This document shows, one piece after another, positions 1 to 9,261 of a stretch of 28,373 nt of DNA. Numbering within the stretch: the first letter of the stretch is position 1; each line of letters opens with the position of its first letter. The DNA is from a virus. The stretch spans positions 1 to 28,373 of the IMG/VR virus record IMGVR_UViG_3300028315_000511; one strand, written 5' to 3'. Both the position numbers and the translations under genes were made by a program. The notes under the pieces are model-generated. The model did no database searches. It worked only from the letters and a program-made list of their open reading frames with translations, and was not told the origin of the DNA.

Positions 1-1521
1 TCAGGGGCTTACCTCATCCCATCGACCGTTTTCTCCCCTCTCGACGACTGTTTCTCCTTCCGGGGTCTTCACCTGGCGGCGCTCGGGCGCGTTCCCCGGG
101 GAACCCTCCGGCGCCGGGGCATCGCGAAAGGGCGCGACCAGCTCGCTCGGATAGCCTGCGACGTCGAGCGCTTCGCCCATGCGCTGAAAGTAGCTGGAGC
201 GCCCCGCTCGGTTCGATTCCAGCATCTGCCTCAGGATGCCCTGCACCTCCGCCCGCTTGTCCGGGCCGTAGGCCGCGCCCGATCGGAGGTTCTCGGCGAT
301 TCCCTGAAGGCGGCTCATGAGAGACTGGGTGTCCCGTTGGGTATCTACCTCGCCTTCGCGTGCCGCTGTATTGTCGATGTTGTTGATCAGGGTCATGAGC
401 TGCACGAGGTCGCCCGTACCGCTGGGGGGGCTCTCGAGGGCCGTCCGGATCGCGAACTCCTTGGAGTCATACGCCTTCCGGGCGGTCGCCAGCTTGAACG
501 CCGCGGTCGCCTTCTGTCCCGCGGTCGGGCCGTCCGTCTTGCCCTCCCTCTTGGCCCTCTCGAGCCGCTCGCGGCCCTCTTGGCGGAGCTTCTCTTCGAA
601 TGTGAACTTCTCCCTCTCGGCCGCTTGCTTCTCGGATGCCGCGATCTGATCGCTCGTGGCAAACCCGTCCACCCGAGACGCGATGTCCGCCTGGCGGCGC
701 TCGAGCGTCCCGAACTCGCTCGGGGTCAGCGCGAAACCCTCGGATCCCTGGCCGGCGATCTCGTTCAGCTTGCGGAGCTCCTCGACCGTAATCTTCCCGT
801 CGCGCTGCGCGCGCTCCAGGGCCTGTCGAAGCACCGGGGAAGGTGCCGACAGCAGGCCCTGGATCTTCTGCTCGACCGCAGGCAGAAGCTGCTCGTCCTG
901 GCGCTCCTGAGCTCGAGCCTGGAACTCGGGAGATTGCCGCAGCGCCTGGATCTCCTCGACGCTCGCGCCCTGGGCGATCCGCTGCTGGATCTCCGGATCC
1001 TGCGCCAGCTCCGCAAGCACGCCCTGCGCACTCGCGGGATCCCCGAAGACGGCATCGAAGAGCACCTCGCTGCCCGGGCCGCTGAACTGGCCGTAGCGCT
1101 CCCTCAGCTCCTTCAGTCGATCCTCTCGGCCCTGAATCGGAGTCGAGTCAAGGAAATCGCCGATCTTCGCCAGAGCGCTCAAGTTCTGCATGAAGTCCTG
1201 CCGGCGCTGCTGGGCCTGCTGCTGCTGCAGTGCCACATGGCGCAGCAAGGGACTATTCGCCCCAGCGCTCTGGGGACCGGGCGGGCCGAGCCGGGAGAGG
1301 ACGTCCGCGATCCGCAGTGCGGCATTTTGTCCGCCGGAGAGGCTCGGATCTCCGCCCTGGATGGGGGAGGTGAAGTAGTCCCCGATGCCCCCCAGGATGC
1401 GACCCGGAACGCTCGCCAGGCCCCCGAGAAGCCTCCCTCCGGCATCCAGGGCGCCCCCGAGAAGACGCGGCTCTGGGGCGCTCCCAGGGGGCTGCGCGGG
1501 GGATCCGAGCACGTCAGCCAT
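1..1521 (-). CDS. Gly/Gln-rich coiled-coil virion protein, possible ejection protein
   Basis: A 506-residue protein, last of the minus-strand virion operon visible here; the stop codon is the first three bases of the window. Residues about 18-50 are Gly/Leu-rich and amphipathic, about 90-110 are Gln-rich, and about 195-330 are charged and strongly helical with Arg/Glu/Lys repeats. The C-terminal end is Pro/Glu-rich and probably disordered. I recognise no enzyme domain. The start overlaps the end of the S74-domain gene by 8 nt, so the two are translationally coupled. Position after the fibre genes and a membrane-like N-terminus would suit a podovirus ejection or internal virion protein, but this is inference. 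Confidence 0.7.
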   Translation of the reverse strand: MADVLGSPAQPPGSAPEPRLLGGALDAGGRLLGGLASVPGRILGGIGDYFTSPIQGGDPSLSGGQNAALRIADVLSRLGPPGPQSAGANSPLLRHVALQQQQAQQRRQDFMQNLSALAKIGDFLDSTPIQGREDRLKELRERYGQFSGPGSEVLFDAVFGDPASAQGVLAELAQDPEIQQRIAQGASVEEIQALRQSPEFQARAQERQDEQLLPAVEQKIQGLLSAPSPVLRQALERAQRDGKITVEELRKLNEIAGQGSEGFALTPSEFGTLERRQADIASRVDGFATSDQIAASEKQAAEREKFTFEEKLRQEGRERLERAKREGKTDGPTAGQKATAAFKLATARKAYDSKEFAIRTALESPPSGTGDLVQLMTLINNIDNTAAREGEVDTQRDTQSLMSRLQGIAENLRSGAAYGPDKRAEVQGILRQMLESNRAGRSSYFQRMGEALDVAGYPSELVAPFRDAPAPEGSPGNAPERRQVKTPEGETVVERGENGRWDEVSP

Positions 1522-2875
1522 GGGCCTGCTCCTCGAGCGCCCGCAGGCGCTTGTTGAGGTCGCTCACGAAGGCCAGCGTCGGACCTGCGATCTTCGTCGA
1601 GTCTACCCAGAGCGCGCCCTCTTCGTCCTCGACGAGAGCGCTGCCGAGACCGATCCGCTCGAGATCCTGCGCCATGACGCCGATCTGAGGCCCTCCACCC
1701 TTCGCGGGGTCCTTGTAGAAAAACCGATAGCTCGGGAGGTCGTCCAGGAGCCGACTCGCTTCAATCTCCTCGATCTCCTCCTTGCCGCGCTCATCCGAGG
1801 AAAAGAGGCTCCCGATCCACGAGAAGGCGCTTCCAATTCCGGAACCTGCAGCGCTTGCCCCAGATCCTGCCGCACTCCCGGCCGATCCTGCGGCCGATCC
1901 TGCGGCGCCGCCGGCCGCTCCGGCTGCGCCACCCGCAGCAGATCCACCGCCACCGCCGAAGATGCTCCCAAGACCAAAGGCGCCGCCGCCGCCGCCAGAG
2001 GGTGCATAGCTCGATGCGACCGCAGACAGCAGTGACCCCAGGTTGCCGTGCTGGATCGATTCGCTCCCCGCAACCTGCCGCTGCGGCAGAGAAGCCAGCG
2101 CCGACTGTGGTCCGTAAGCCCCCGTCACCAGGCCTTGAAGCTGGCCCCGGGAGATCCCCGCCAGGCCCAGGCGCTGCGCATCGGCCGCCTCAGACAAACT
2201 GGCCTCGAAGGCCCTCCGCCGGGTCGCCAGGTCGCTCGCCGCTCCCAATTGCCCCAGGTCCAGCGCCGCGTTGCGGAACGGCAGGTCCAGCTCCTGACCA
2301 ATTTGAGAGGCCCGGATGGCCCGGGCCAACTGCGTCGCCTGGCGGCCGAACTCCTCGCCGCTCTCCGTGAGCTGATTCACGATCGGCGTATCCGAGGGCC
2401 GAAGTCCCCGGCCCGCCGCCGCACGCCGGATGTTCTCGAACGTATCCTCCCGGAAGCGCCCGATGTCGGACAAACCCGACTCCAGCGCCAGATCCGCCGC
2501 CCCACGGATACGCTCGAGCTGCTCCGGCGTCGCGTTCGGACCCGCCTCTTGGTTCTTCAGGATCCGGCCCAGGATTTCGCTATCCACGCGGCCGAGCTGG
2601 TCCGCCTGGAGCTGGTTCTCGAACTGCCGAGCGGCTTCATCCTCGGGCCGAAAGAGCCGATTGAAGGCCTGCGCCGTATCGAACTCGCGGCCGATGATCT
2701 GGTCCGCCAAGCCCGACTCCGAGACCGCGCTGCCGAGAATCCCCGAGAAGAGGGGATCGGCCTCCCGGACGCGCTCCAGGAGAATCTTCTGGAGCTCCCT
2801 CTCTTGCTTTGAGAGAGGACGGTACTTGACCTCGCTTTCGGACTCGGACCCGAAGAGGCTATCGAGAAAGCCCAT
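1514..2875 (-). CDS. Virion protein with C-terminal S74 intramolecular chaperone domain
   Basis: A 453-residue protein. Residues 1-290 are mostly helical with many Gln/Arg/Glu; residues 294-350 form a Gly/Ala/Ser low-complexity linker partly built from short DNA repeats. From residue 360 the sequence fits the S74 chaperone domain of phage fibres: SDERGK (S360, K365, the presumed Ser-Lys self-cleavage pair), an aromatic F-F-Y segment, GVMAQDLE at 399-406, VDSTKI, and a final heptad helix. The family usually has SDxRLK, so Gly at 364 is unusual. Such domains trimerise a fibre and then cut themselves off. The helical N-terminal part looks less like a beta-rich fibre and more like an ejection or tail-base protein. 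Confidence 0.82.
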   Translation of the reverse strand: MGFLDSLFGSESESEVKYRPLSKQERELQKILLERVREADPLFSGILGSAVSESGLADQIIGREFDTAQAFNRLFRPEDEAARQFENQLQADQLGRVDSEILGRILKNQEAGPNATPEQLERIRGAADLALESGLSDIGRFREDTFENIRRAAAGRGLRPSDTPIVNQLTESGEEFGRQATQLARAIRASQIGQELDLPFRNAALDLGQLGAASDLATRRRAFEASLSEAADAQRLGLAGISRGQLQGLVTGAYGPQSALASLPQRQVAGSESIQHGNLGSLLSAVASSYAPSGGGGGAFGLGSIFGGGGGSAAGGAAGAAGGAAGSAAGSAGSAAGSGASAAGSGIGSAFSWIGSLFSSDERGKEEIEEIEASRLLDDLPSYRFFYKDPAKGGGPQIGVMAQDLERIGLGSALVEDEEGALWVDSTKIAGPTLAFVSDLNKRLRALEEQAHG

Positions 2876-2883
2876 GGCTCACC

Positions 2884-4116
2884 TCAGAAGAAAATGGGGG
2901 ATGCAAGCGGACTCGGGAACCCCCCGCAAAGATACCAGACAAATCGACCCGAGCTGGCATCCGCATCCGACATCTGGGCGGTGAACCCAGATGCGGATGC
3001 CCCGACGATATCCATCGTCCCATCGAGGTTGGATCCATCCGCAAGAAGACTGACATAGGCGGAATCGAATTCAATGGCAGCCCCTACCGAGGTTGTTGCC
3101 TGTGCATCCTGAGATGAGAGGGAAACCGCGCCTTGATTCAGATGCTCATCGAACATACCCATGCACAGAGATGCTCCCGATCCTGCCGTTCCAGAGGAGT
3201 TCTCCGATGCGAAGCAAGATCCGAGGATGCCAAAGAGTGGCTTGAACCCCGGCGTATTCCCTTTGAAACCCGATGCTGTCGATGTGCTCGTCGAAAGGGA
3301 GCCCACATGGAATTTGAACCCAGCGTCTCCCCTCAAAGCCAAGGATCGGACGGTTGCGCCTGTGCTGAGGCTATTCTCTGTCCAATTGACCGTAAATCCG
3401 TTCGATAGCCATGCCGTTACGGCTCCGCGCGCTATCGTAGAAGTCCCATCGGTTGCGAGAACCACAAGACTCGCAGCAGAGGATGCATAATGACTGTCCT
3501 CTGTGGGATCCGCAGCATTCTCGGATCGCATCGCACTCGACCCGCTAGTGATCGAGTCGGCTCCACCGTCCGCGCCAATCCCAAAGCTGTCATTGGTTCC
3601 ATAATGGATGATATGGAACACGGCGTCTGGCTGAAAGCTAAACGACGTGACACTTTGATCTCCGGTCGTTGTATTGGTCGTCCACTCCTGCATCTCCGCC
3701 TCGGCAATGCCAGAACCCAGAGAGAGGAGCTTCACTTGATGCGCACTTCCAGTGGAGGTGCCGTCCACTTCAATCGTCAAACCGTCCGCGCCTACGGCAC
3801 TGACATCCCAATCCGCCTGGAGAGTAAGGGCATCTTCATAGAAGATCCGCGACGTGGATCCTGCCGCATTCGTGACATCCGCGGCCGCCGATGAATCCGT
3901 GAAGTGGATCGCAGTCGTTGCGCGACTGGTAGTCGATGCTCCAATCCCAACACAGAACATTCCGGACGAATTGCCCGCCGAATCTGTTCCTGAGGTGTCT
4001 CCATTGCCGACCAAGAGAAAGGCCTTCGGTGCATGGCCGTATCCACTTCTCGCATCCGTGGTTCCGGTCGATCCGGTCGGCATTCCAAACGCATCGAGAT
4101 AAGAGAACTTGCCCAT
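2884..4116 (-). CDS. Ser/Thr/Gly-rich beta-structured tail or fibre protein
   Basis: A 410-residue protein, very rich in Ser, Thr, Gly, Ala and Asp with few charged helices, the composition of a beta-rich virion surface protein. No signal peptide and no named domain was recognised. Its start overlaps the stop of the preceding fibre-like gene by one base (TAATG), so the two are coupled. It lies between the tail hub and the S74-domain protein, where podoviruses keep tail fibre or appendage genes. Fibre or receptor-binding function is inferred from composition and place only. Confidence 0.65.
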   Translation of the reverse strand: MGKFSYLDAFGMPTGSTGTTDARSGYGHAPKAFLLVGNGDTSGTDSAGNSSGMFCVGIGASTTSRATTAIHFTDSSAAADVTNAAGSTSRIFYEDALTLQADWDVSAVGADGLTIEVDGTSTGSAHQVKLLSLGSGIAEAEMQEWTTNTTTGDQSVTSFSFQPDAVFHIIHYGTNDSFGIGADGGADSITSGSSAMRSENAADPTEDSHYASSAASLVVLATDGTSTIARGAVTAWLSNGFTVNWTENSLSTGATVRSLALRGDAGFKFHVGSLSTSTSTASGFKGNTPGFKPLFGILGSCFASENSSGTAGSGASLCMGMFDEHLNQGAVSLSSQDAQATTSVGAAIEFDSAYVSLLADGSNLDGTMDIVGASASGFTAQMSDADASSGRFVWYLCGGFPSPLASPIFF

Positions 4117-5090
4117 TAGCTATCGTTCAGCGCATTGATCGTGTAGAAGATCTTTACGCCGATGAGTCGAGCATCCTGCGTCGTCGTGTCCGCACCTGGA
4201 TTTCGGTCGACCTTGAAATAGACCAGATCACCTTCTGCCGGGGTCCCGGCAATTGTCACCGCAGAAGTCTCCGATGAAACCGCAAGGTCATTCGACGTAC
4301 CGTGAAAAGCGGCAACAGCGCTCTGGGCAGACCCGTATGCCGTATCGATCGAATCATCGTCACTAATGGCAACTCCGGCAATATCCCAGTTGACAGTCGT
4401 AACCACTGCGGCAGAGACGGTGTAGTAGAACTGCGCAGTGATCGTCCCCTCGTTCCACCCTTTCGGGAAAGAGACCGAGAAGAATGCGTTCTCTACAGAA
4501 GATCCGTCGAAATCCAGAGTCAGAAGCTCGGGCCTTCCCGCCGTCAGTTCCGTCTGTGTAAGAGCAGAGCATCCGCTGGTGGTGGCAGGCGACATTGCTG
4601 ATGCCGGAACCCAGATCGTGTGCTCTCCGAGAATGTCGGACACCAGGGGAACATTTGTGGTTCCCGTTCCAGTATCCCGGCTGATAACGGTGCCCACGGC
4701 GGTTCCGTCCAGAAGAACCGAACCAGAACCCTTCGGAACGATGTCAATGTCGATATTGGTACTCGACCCTTGAGCCAGGATCTGAACGTCGTTCCCGGCT
4801 GCCGCCGCATAGAACGTGAGCCCATCGACCGTCGTTCCGTCCGTCGCGCCATCAAAAAGGAACAGCGTCTGGCCTCTCAGATTGAGGTCCAGAATGTCAT
4901 CCGTCGCGCAATCGAGATTGCTGTCTCCATCCGAATCCAAGATCAGTGTCTGGCCATCGAAGTCCGCGGATGAAGTTCTCGGGAATCCCACGGACTGACC
5001 GTTGTCCGTGATCTGAGTCAGGCTTGCGTTGAGGTCCGCTGCCGTCAGGACCTCACCGGCGATGAATGTCTTGTAAACCGAAACAGCCAT
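4116..5090 (-). CDS. Tail fibre-like structural protein
   Basis: A 324-residue beta-rich protein. The N-terminus contains the pattern F-x-A-G-E-V-L-T-A-A-D-L-N (residues 9-21), which I know from the start of many phage fibre and tail structural proteins, where it probably anchors to the particle. The middle has repeated short Asp/Gly/Thr strands (residues about 45-125) as in fibre shafts. The C-terminal 150 residues look like a compact beta domain. It sits 3 bp after the tail hub gene and overlaps the next fibre-like gene by one base. A receptor-binding or connector role is inferred. Confidence 0.7.
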   Translation of the reverse strand: MAVSVYKTFIAGEVLTAADLNASLTQITDNGQSVGFPRTSSADFDGQTLILDSDGDSNLDCATDDILDLNLRGQTLFLFDGATDGTTVDGLTFYAAAAGNDVQILAQGSSTNIDIDIVPKGSGSVLLDGTAVGTVISRDTGTGTTNVPLVSDILGEHTIWVPASAMSPATTSGCSALTQTELTAGRPELLTLDFDGSSVENAFFSVSFPKGWNEGTITAQFYYTVSAAVVTTVNWDIAGVAISDDDSIDTAYGSAQSAVAAFHGTSNDLAVSSETSAVTIAGTPAEGDLVYFKVDRNPGADTTTQDARLIGVKIFYTINALNDS

Positions 5091-5093
5091 TCG

Positions 5094-6680
5094 TCAGTTC
5101 TCGTAATTCGGAGTTGCTGATTCTTCGAACACAGCATAAACCGTGTCTACTTCGAAGTCTTCGTCGGCCTGATCGTTACTGAGCTCGTAACTGACCGATC
5201 GGAAGTCCACACCACCGATCACATCCTGCCAGGTCGTCTCGTAGGCGTCTTCGGCGAGAGTCGAGGTGCCCAGAGTGAACTGGTTCGCGGAAGCGGGACC
5301 CAAGACATCCCCGGCGCTCTCCAGGGAGACGTCGATGTCCGTCTGAGAAGAATCCGTCTTGATGGAAACATCGACTGTTGCCGTCCCGACCACCTTTGTG
5401 CCCAGTCCGATATGCTGGATTGACTTGGCCCGGCCGGGAGCCCCATAGTGCAGAAACGGGGTTTGAGCGATGGCATTGATCGCTCCGGACCCATCGATAG
5501 AACGAGTCGGCTGCTGGGATTTCCGGATGAACCCGTCCGATCCACCGAAATAGATGATCGGACGGTTGTTGCTCGAACTGTCCGACATCCGCGCCACGCA
5601 GTAGTTGTCGAAGGCCGTCCATTGCGCAAACCGAGGGGATTGCGGGAAGCGGTAGTCCATCATGATGATGGTATTCGGAGTCGCCGAAGACTGGATTGGG
5701 AGCGCAATCAAGCAATAGTTGCGACCTGAATCGACAGCAGATGATCCGAGCTTTGCCGTCGCCAGGTTTACGTTGTCCTGAAGCCAGCTATTGATGGGCA
5801 GACTCAGGGATGCATTCTCGAAATCACCAAAACGATCCGAGGCCGCCAGTGTCCGGATCGTTCCGTCTACGTTCACGAAGCCTACGTCGTTCGGAAGCGG
5901 GAAAACGAGGTTTTGCCAGATCGCACCAACGCCATTGAGAAGCCGGATCCTGGAGAACGTCGAACTCGTGGCGCCTCGAATGAGATGGATGGATCCGAAA
6001 TTCGGACCCTTGAAAACGACCAATACTTCACGGTGCGGAAAAATCGCCGTGATCTGGTCCCCATCGTCGGGATCAATATCGATGCTGCCGCCATCTCCGG
6101 TCGTCCATGTCGTCGCATCGAGTGTTTCCGAGTAGTACAGCCGAGACGGCTGCGAAGCATCTCCGGCCGCCCAGAGCTTGTTGACGTGCGGTACCGAGAA
6201 GGCAAAATTGGGTGCGTCCGCACTCAGGTTCTGCGCCGTCGTTTGATCCCAGCTTTTCGGAACATCCGAGGTCGAGTCCGATGCAATGACCAAAGTGTCG
6301 TTGAAGACGCTGTAGTGCGGTACCTTGTCGTCTTCTAGCCCCGTGAAGATGCTTGTGAAGGAAGCGTCGTTGTCGTCCTTGAGCACTTTCGTACCGACGT
6401 GGCAGACGCGCTTCCGCGTCGACGATCCGGCCGTCCCGATCCTCACGAACTCGAACATGCCACGAATCTGATCGCCGCTCTCAAGGGCCGATGAGTTGTA
6501 CTTGGTCGTACCGCCGACCTTCCGGCAGGCGCCGTTGAGCTGGTAGTAGACATTCTCGGCCCGGAGCAGGAACGGAAGGTCTACGCGACCGCCCTCTCCG
6601 GAGACCTCTGCGAGCGTCCCGAAGTCCGTCGCCCAGCCTCCAGCAAAGCGATGCCGGAGCGCACGATCAGGGGACGCCAT
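5094..6680 (-). CDS. Tail hub/nozzle protein, P22 gp10 or T7 gp12-like
   Basis: A 528-residue protein resembling the beta-propeller tail hub proteins of podoviruses (P22 gp10 DNA-stabilising protein, T7 tail tubular protein gp12). Features that match are the N-terminal segment listing the virion component parameters (GG, ENVYYQ, R.VGGTTKY), the central HVNKLWAAGD then SRLYYSE block at about 165-188, and repeated strands such as VLVVFKGPNFGSIHLI near 220-235. These proteins close the portal channel and hold the fibres. It overlaps the adaptor gene by one base (TAATG), the expected neck-tail order. Family assignment is from residue patterns, not a search. Confidence 0.72.
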   Translation of the reverse strand: MASPDRALRHRFAGGWATDFGTLAEVSGEGGRVDLPFLLRAENVYYQLNGACRKVGGTTKYNSSALESGDQIRGMFEFVRIGTAGSSTRKRVCHVGTKVLKDDNDASFTSIFTGLEDDKVPHYSVFNDTLVIASDSTSDVPKSWDQTTAQNLSADAPNFAFSVPHVNKLWAAGDASQPSRLYYSETLDATTWTTGDGGSIDIDPDDGDQITAIFPHREVLVVFKGPNFGSIHLIRGATSSTFSRIRLLNGVGAIWQNLVFPLPNDVGFVNVDGTIRTLAASDRFGDFENASLSLPINSWLQDNVNLATAKLGSSAVDSGRNYCLIALPIQSSATPNTIIMMDYRFPQSPRFAQWTAFDNYCVARMSDSSSNNRPIIYFGGSDGFIRKSQQPTRSIDGSGAINAIAQTPFLHYGAPGRAKSIQHIGLGTKVVGTATVDVSIKTDSSQTDIDVSLESAGDVLGPASANQFTLGTSTLAEDAYETTWQDVIGGVDFRSVSYELSNDQADEDFEVDTVYAVFEESATPNYEN

Positions 6681-7708
6681 TAGCGGTCCTCGAGTCGGTC
6701 GAATTCGCCATCGAAATCATACCGTCCCGTTCCTCGCCTCCAGGGGCGCCGAGCGCGCGCTCGGTACACGCCTACGGCCGGAGAGAGGCTCAGCCGCTGC
6801 GCGCCGATGTCCTGGTCCCCGATCATTCGATCGAGCAGGGCCGCGTACTCCGCGCGCGCCTCTCGAGACCGCTCTCCGTCGTCCTTCCGGTCCCGGTACC
6901 ACTCCACCAGCGCCTTGTAGACGATGACGTGCCGGTACCGTAGCGGCATGATCGGCTCGTCGGCGTCCGCAGAAAAGGATGCCTGCCCCGTCCCTCCGCT
7001 CGAGACCACGATGTTCGAGGTCACGTAGGCATAAGGGATGACCTGCGTATTGCTGGGAGGCGGAGCGAAGCGAACCTTGCGGATCGGCGTCGTATCCCCG
7101 CTGAATGGGTGGTCGACGATGGTCGCGATCCGGATGTCCGTCTGGGGGATCCGGTTCCTCGGGTACCCGCGCCGGAAGTCCGTCCGGCCCACCAGGCGGA
7201 TGTGACGGTTCCAGTCGAAGCTCTGCTGGTCGATCGGCTTCCAGAAGTCCGATGCGAGGCTGTATTCGTCCTCGAAGTAGGAGTAGCTGAGACCGCTGTC
7301 CGTGTCCCCGATGTAGTTCGGCGAGATCGTCGCAGAGGTATCACTCGCAACTGCCGTGACCGTGTAGACGGTATCCGATCCTCCGATGGTCATCTTCCCG
7401 CCGACGCGCATGTTGTTCTGGCCGTGGTCGTTCGCGGTGTCCCAGGCGGTCCCGGACCCCGTGAGCGTGTCGCTTCCGATCGTGGCCGAGAGCGTCCCGG
7501 TCGTGTACTGCGCATGGAGAGTCAGCGACGCGCGGCGCTCAGCCCAGTGAAACTTCTCGCCGTTTCCGACGTAGAGGTCCATGTGCGCGCTCTGGATGAG
7601 GCGCTTCGCAATGACCACCGCCGCAGCGAGGCCCGTATCCGCTCTCATGCGGTTCATGAGGTCGGTATAAAGGTCGGAGAAATCGGTGGGTTGCGTGGTT
7701 GAGGACAT
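6680..7708 (-). CDS. Head-tail adaptor/connector protein
   Basis: A 342-residue protein from the ATG at 7708; a TTG twelve codons upstream (7744) is also open but would add an Arg-rich stretch unlike the rest, so the ATG is preferred. The N-terminus (DFSDLYTDLMNRMRA) and the C-terminal helical part (HVIVYKALVEWYRDRKDD, then repeated Arg/Glu helices) fit the helical adaptor that docks under the portal in P22 (gp4) and T7 (gp11). The middle 90-180 carries a beta insertion rich in Thr, Gly and Asp. It directly precedes the tail hub gene with a 1-nt overlap, supporting the role. Confidence 0.68.
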   Translation of the reverse strand: MSSTTQPTDFSDLYTDLMNRMRADTGLAAAVVIAKRLIQSAHMDLYVGNGEKFHWAERRASLTLHAQYTTGTLSATIGSDTLTGSGTAWDTANDHGQNNMRVGGKMTIGGSDTVYTVTAVASDTSATISPNYIGDTDSGLSYSYFEDEYSLASDFWKPIDQQSFDWNRHIRLVGRTDFRRGYPRNRIPQTDIRIATIVDHPFSGDTTPIRKVRFAPPPSNTQVIPYAYVTSNIVVSSGGTGQASFSADADEPIMPLRYRHVIVYKALVEWYRDRKDDGERSREARAEYAALLDRMIGDQDIGAQRLSLSPAVGVYRARARRPWRRGTGRYDFDGEFDRLEDR

Positions 7709-7780
7709 GGCTAGGTTCCGTCTTTCCTTTCGAAGTGGCCGCAAGGCCGAGGGCGCTTGGGGCCATGGAAGGGGCGATCG

Positions 7781-8497
7781 TTACGGCGCCGTCAGAACCT
7801 CCTTCCCATTCCAGTAGAGCTTCCCACCCGAAAGTGTGAGGTACCCATCCTCCGACCCGTCCTGGCTCTGGATCCGGATCGGCGTCGGCACGTCCATTCC
7901 GAGGTTGTGTCCCGGCTGAATCCGAAGGCCTACCGTATACCCAACGTCCCCCGTGGGGACGTTGAGCTGAACCCCCGTCCAGTTGCCAAGCTCTCCCATC
8001 GAATACCCACCCGCCACGAATCCAAACGCGTTGTCGACGGTCCCGGTGTTCTGTTCGATCGAAGCGCTGAACAGGTAGAGGTTCTCGATCTCGCCCGTGT
8101 TGGTAGAGAGCTGCGACTTGTACCCAAAGAGCCACTTTGCCCCCGCGACTTTGTTCAGAATCCGAGCCTCGCTCGCGAGGCAATAGCCGCCAGGCATGTA
8201 TCCGGCGGCGTTCCAGAGGTCGCACTCGGTGAGGTGTCCGATCTGGTGACCGCCCGAGACCATGGCGCCGGTGTGCCGCAGGATCGCGCGCGTCCAGAGC
8301 GCCGCAGTGATGTCGCTTCGATCGGCCGACCCCGAGGTCTGCGCTCGAAACTGCTGGCAGTACCACGTATCCGAGATCGCAGGATTCCCGCACCCGTATC
8401 CATGGTCCGTCGAAATCGGCACATGATTCGAGAGCGGAGACTGCGCGCTTGCAAGCGGCGCGAGAGCGATGGCGAGAAGAAAACTCAGTGCCTTCAC
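7781..8497 (-). CDS. Fibre-like protein with N-terminal Sec signal peptide
   Basis: A 238-residue protein starting at GTG, which overlaps the previous stop as GTGA. The first 18 residues form a textbook signal peptide: MK at the start, a hydrophobic core to residue 12, and ASA at 16-18 with cleavage expected before Q19. The remainder is beta-rich, with Cys at about 35, 46, 92 and 105, and ends in a DGYLTLSGGKLYWNGKEVL pattern typical of fibre tips. An exported protein inside a virion operon is unusual. It could be a periplasmic or outer-surface factor, or a fibre whose leader is a chance hydrophobic N-terminus. Confidence 0.75.
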   Translation of the reverse strand: MKALSFLLAIALAPLASAQSPLSNHVPISTDHGYGCGNPAISDTWYCQQFRAQTSGSADRSDITAALWTRAILRHTGAMVSGGHQIGHLTECDLWNAAGYMPGGYCLASEARILNKVAGAKWLFGYKSQLSTNTGEIENLYLFSASIEQNTGTVDNAFGFVAGGYSMGELGNWTGVQLNVPTGDVGYTVGLRIQPGHNLGMDVPTPIRIQSQDGSEDGYLTLSGGKLYWNGKEVLTAP

Positions 8498-9261
8498 AGG
8501 AGTGTCCCTTGTATGCGGTCGTCTGCCGCGGAGATGTTGGACTGGTCGTCCATGATATCGAACGCGGCGCCACCCGAGACGAGGTTGGAGCCCATGTCTG
8601 TTTCGAATTTCGGGTTAAAGTGCACTACGGCGCCGAGGTCTCCCACGGGCGAGAAGCTTCGGACCTGCGTCAGGAGCTGGGCACGCTCCCCGGCGTCCAG
8701 CACATCGGGAAAGAGCATGAGGTCTTGCAGCGCGCCATTCCATGAATTTCCGAGCGCCGAAGAGCCGCACACGTAGGCGGCCCGCGCAGTGTCGGTAAGC
8801 GTTCCCGGGTTGTTGGTTCCAAAGTCGATAGTCGCCGCGGATCCATTCACGTAGAGCGTCGCGGGGTTGCTTCCGAGGGTCCCGTCGAAAGTGAGGATCG
8901 CATGGAAGGGAACGCCCGCGACGACGGTGGACGCGACATAGCGCAAGTTGACGATAGCCGTGCCTGCGCTATTCCAGATGAGCACGTTGAAGCGGTCAGA
9001 GGCCCCGTCAAAGCGCATGATGATGCGATTCGCATCTGTGGCTCCCTTGAATTCGCACACGTACTTGAAACCCGTGATCGCATCCGCCCGGAGAAGCGCG
9101 GCGAGCGTCCACTGGTTCGCAATTCCGAGCGTTAGAGCCGTGGTATCCGCGAGAAACTCATCGCTCCCGTTGGTTTCCCAGTACCAGCGCTGAGGAACGG
9201 ATTGTCCTCGAAGGACTCGCATCACCCTGCGAGACCTGGCGAGCTCCGCAGGCGACTTCAT
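8494..9261 (-). CDS. LamG/concanavalin-like glycan-binding virion protein
   Basis: A 255-residue protein. The chosen ATG (MKSPAELARSRRV) overlaps the previous stop as TGATG; the frame remains open upstream but that part is antisense-like. Residues about 45-215 follow the laminin-G/concanavalin A-like sandwich pattern: W-T-L-A-A-L-L, a RIIMRFDG strand, AILTFDG, a LYVNG strand, then a final GALQDLMLF before the domain ends. Such domains bind sugars. It pairs with another lectin-like protein just upstream and probably decorates the capsid or tail to grip host glycans (inference). Confidence 0.72.
   Translation of the reverse strand: MKSPAELARSRRVMRVLRGQSVPQRWYWETNGSDEFLADTTALTLGIANQWTLAALLRADAITGFKYVCEFKGATDANRIIMRFDGASDRFNVLIWNSAGTAIVNLRYVASTVVAGVPFHAILTFDGTLGSNPATLYVNGSAATIDFGTNNPGTLTDTARAAYVCGSSALGNSWNGALQDLMLFPDVLDAGERAQLLTQVRSFSPVGDLGAVVHFNPKFETDMGSNLVSGGAAFDIMDDQSNISAADDRIQGTLL

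Noticed and set aside
7709-7744. Upstream TTG start for the adaptor gene
   Set aside because: It adds only an Arg-rich stretch without a ribosome site; the ATG at 7708 is preferred.
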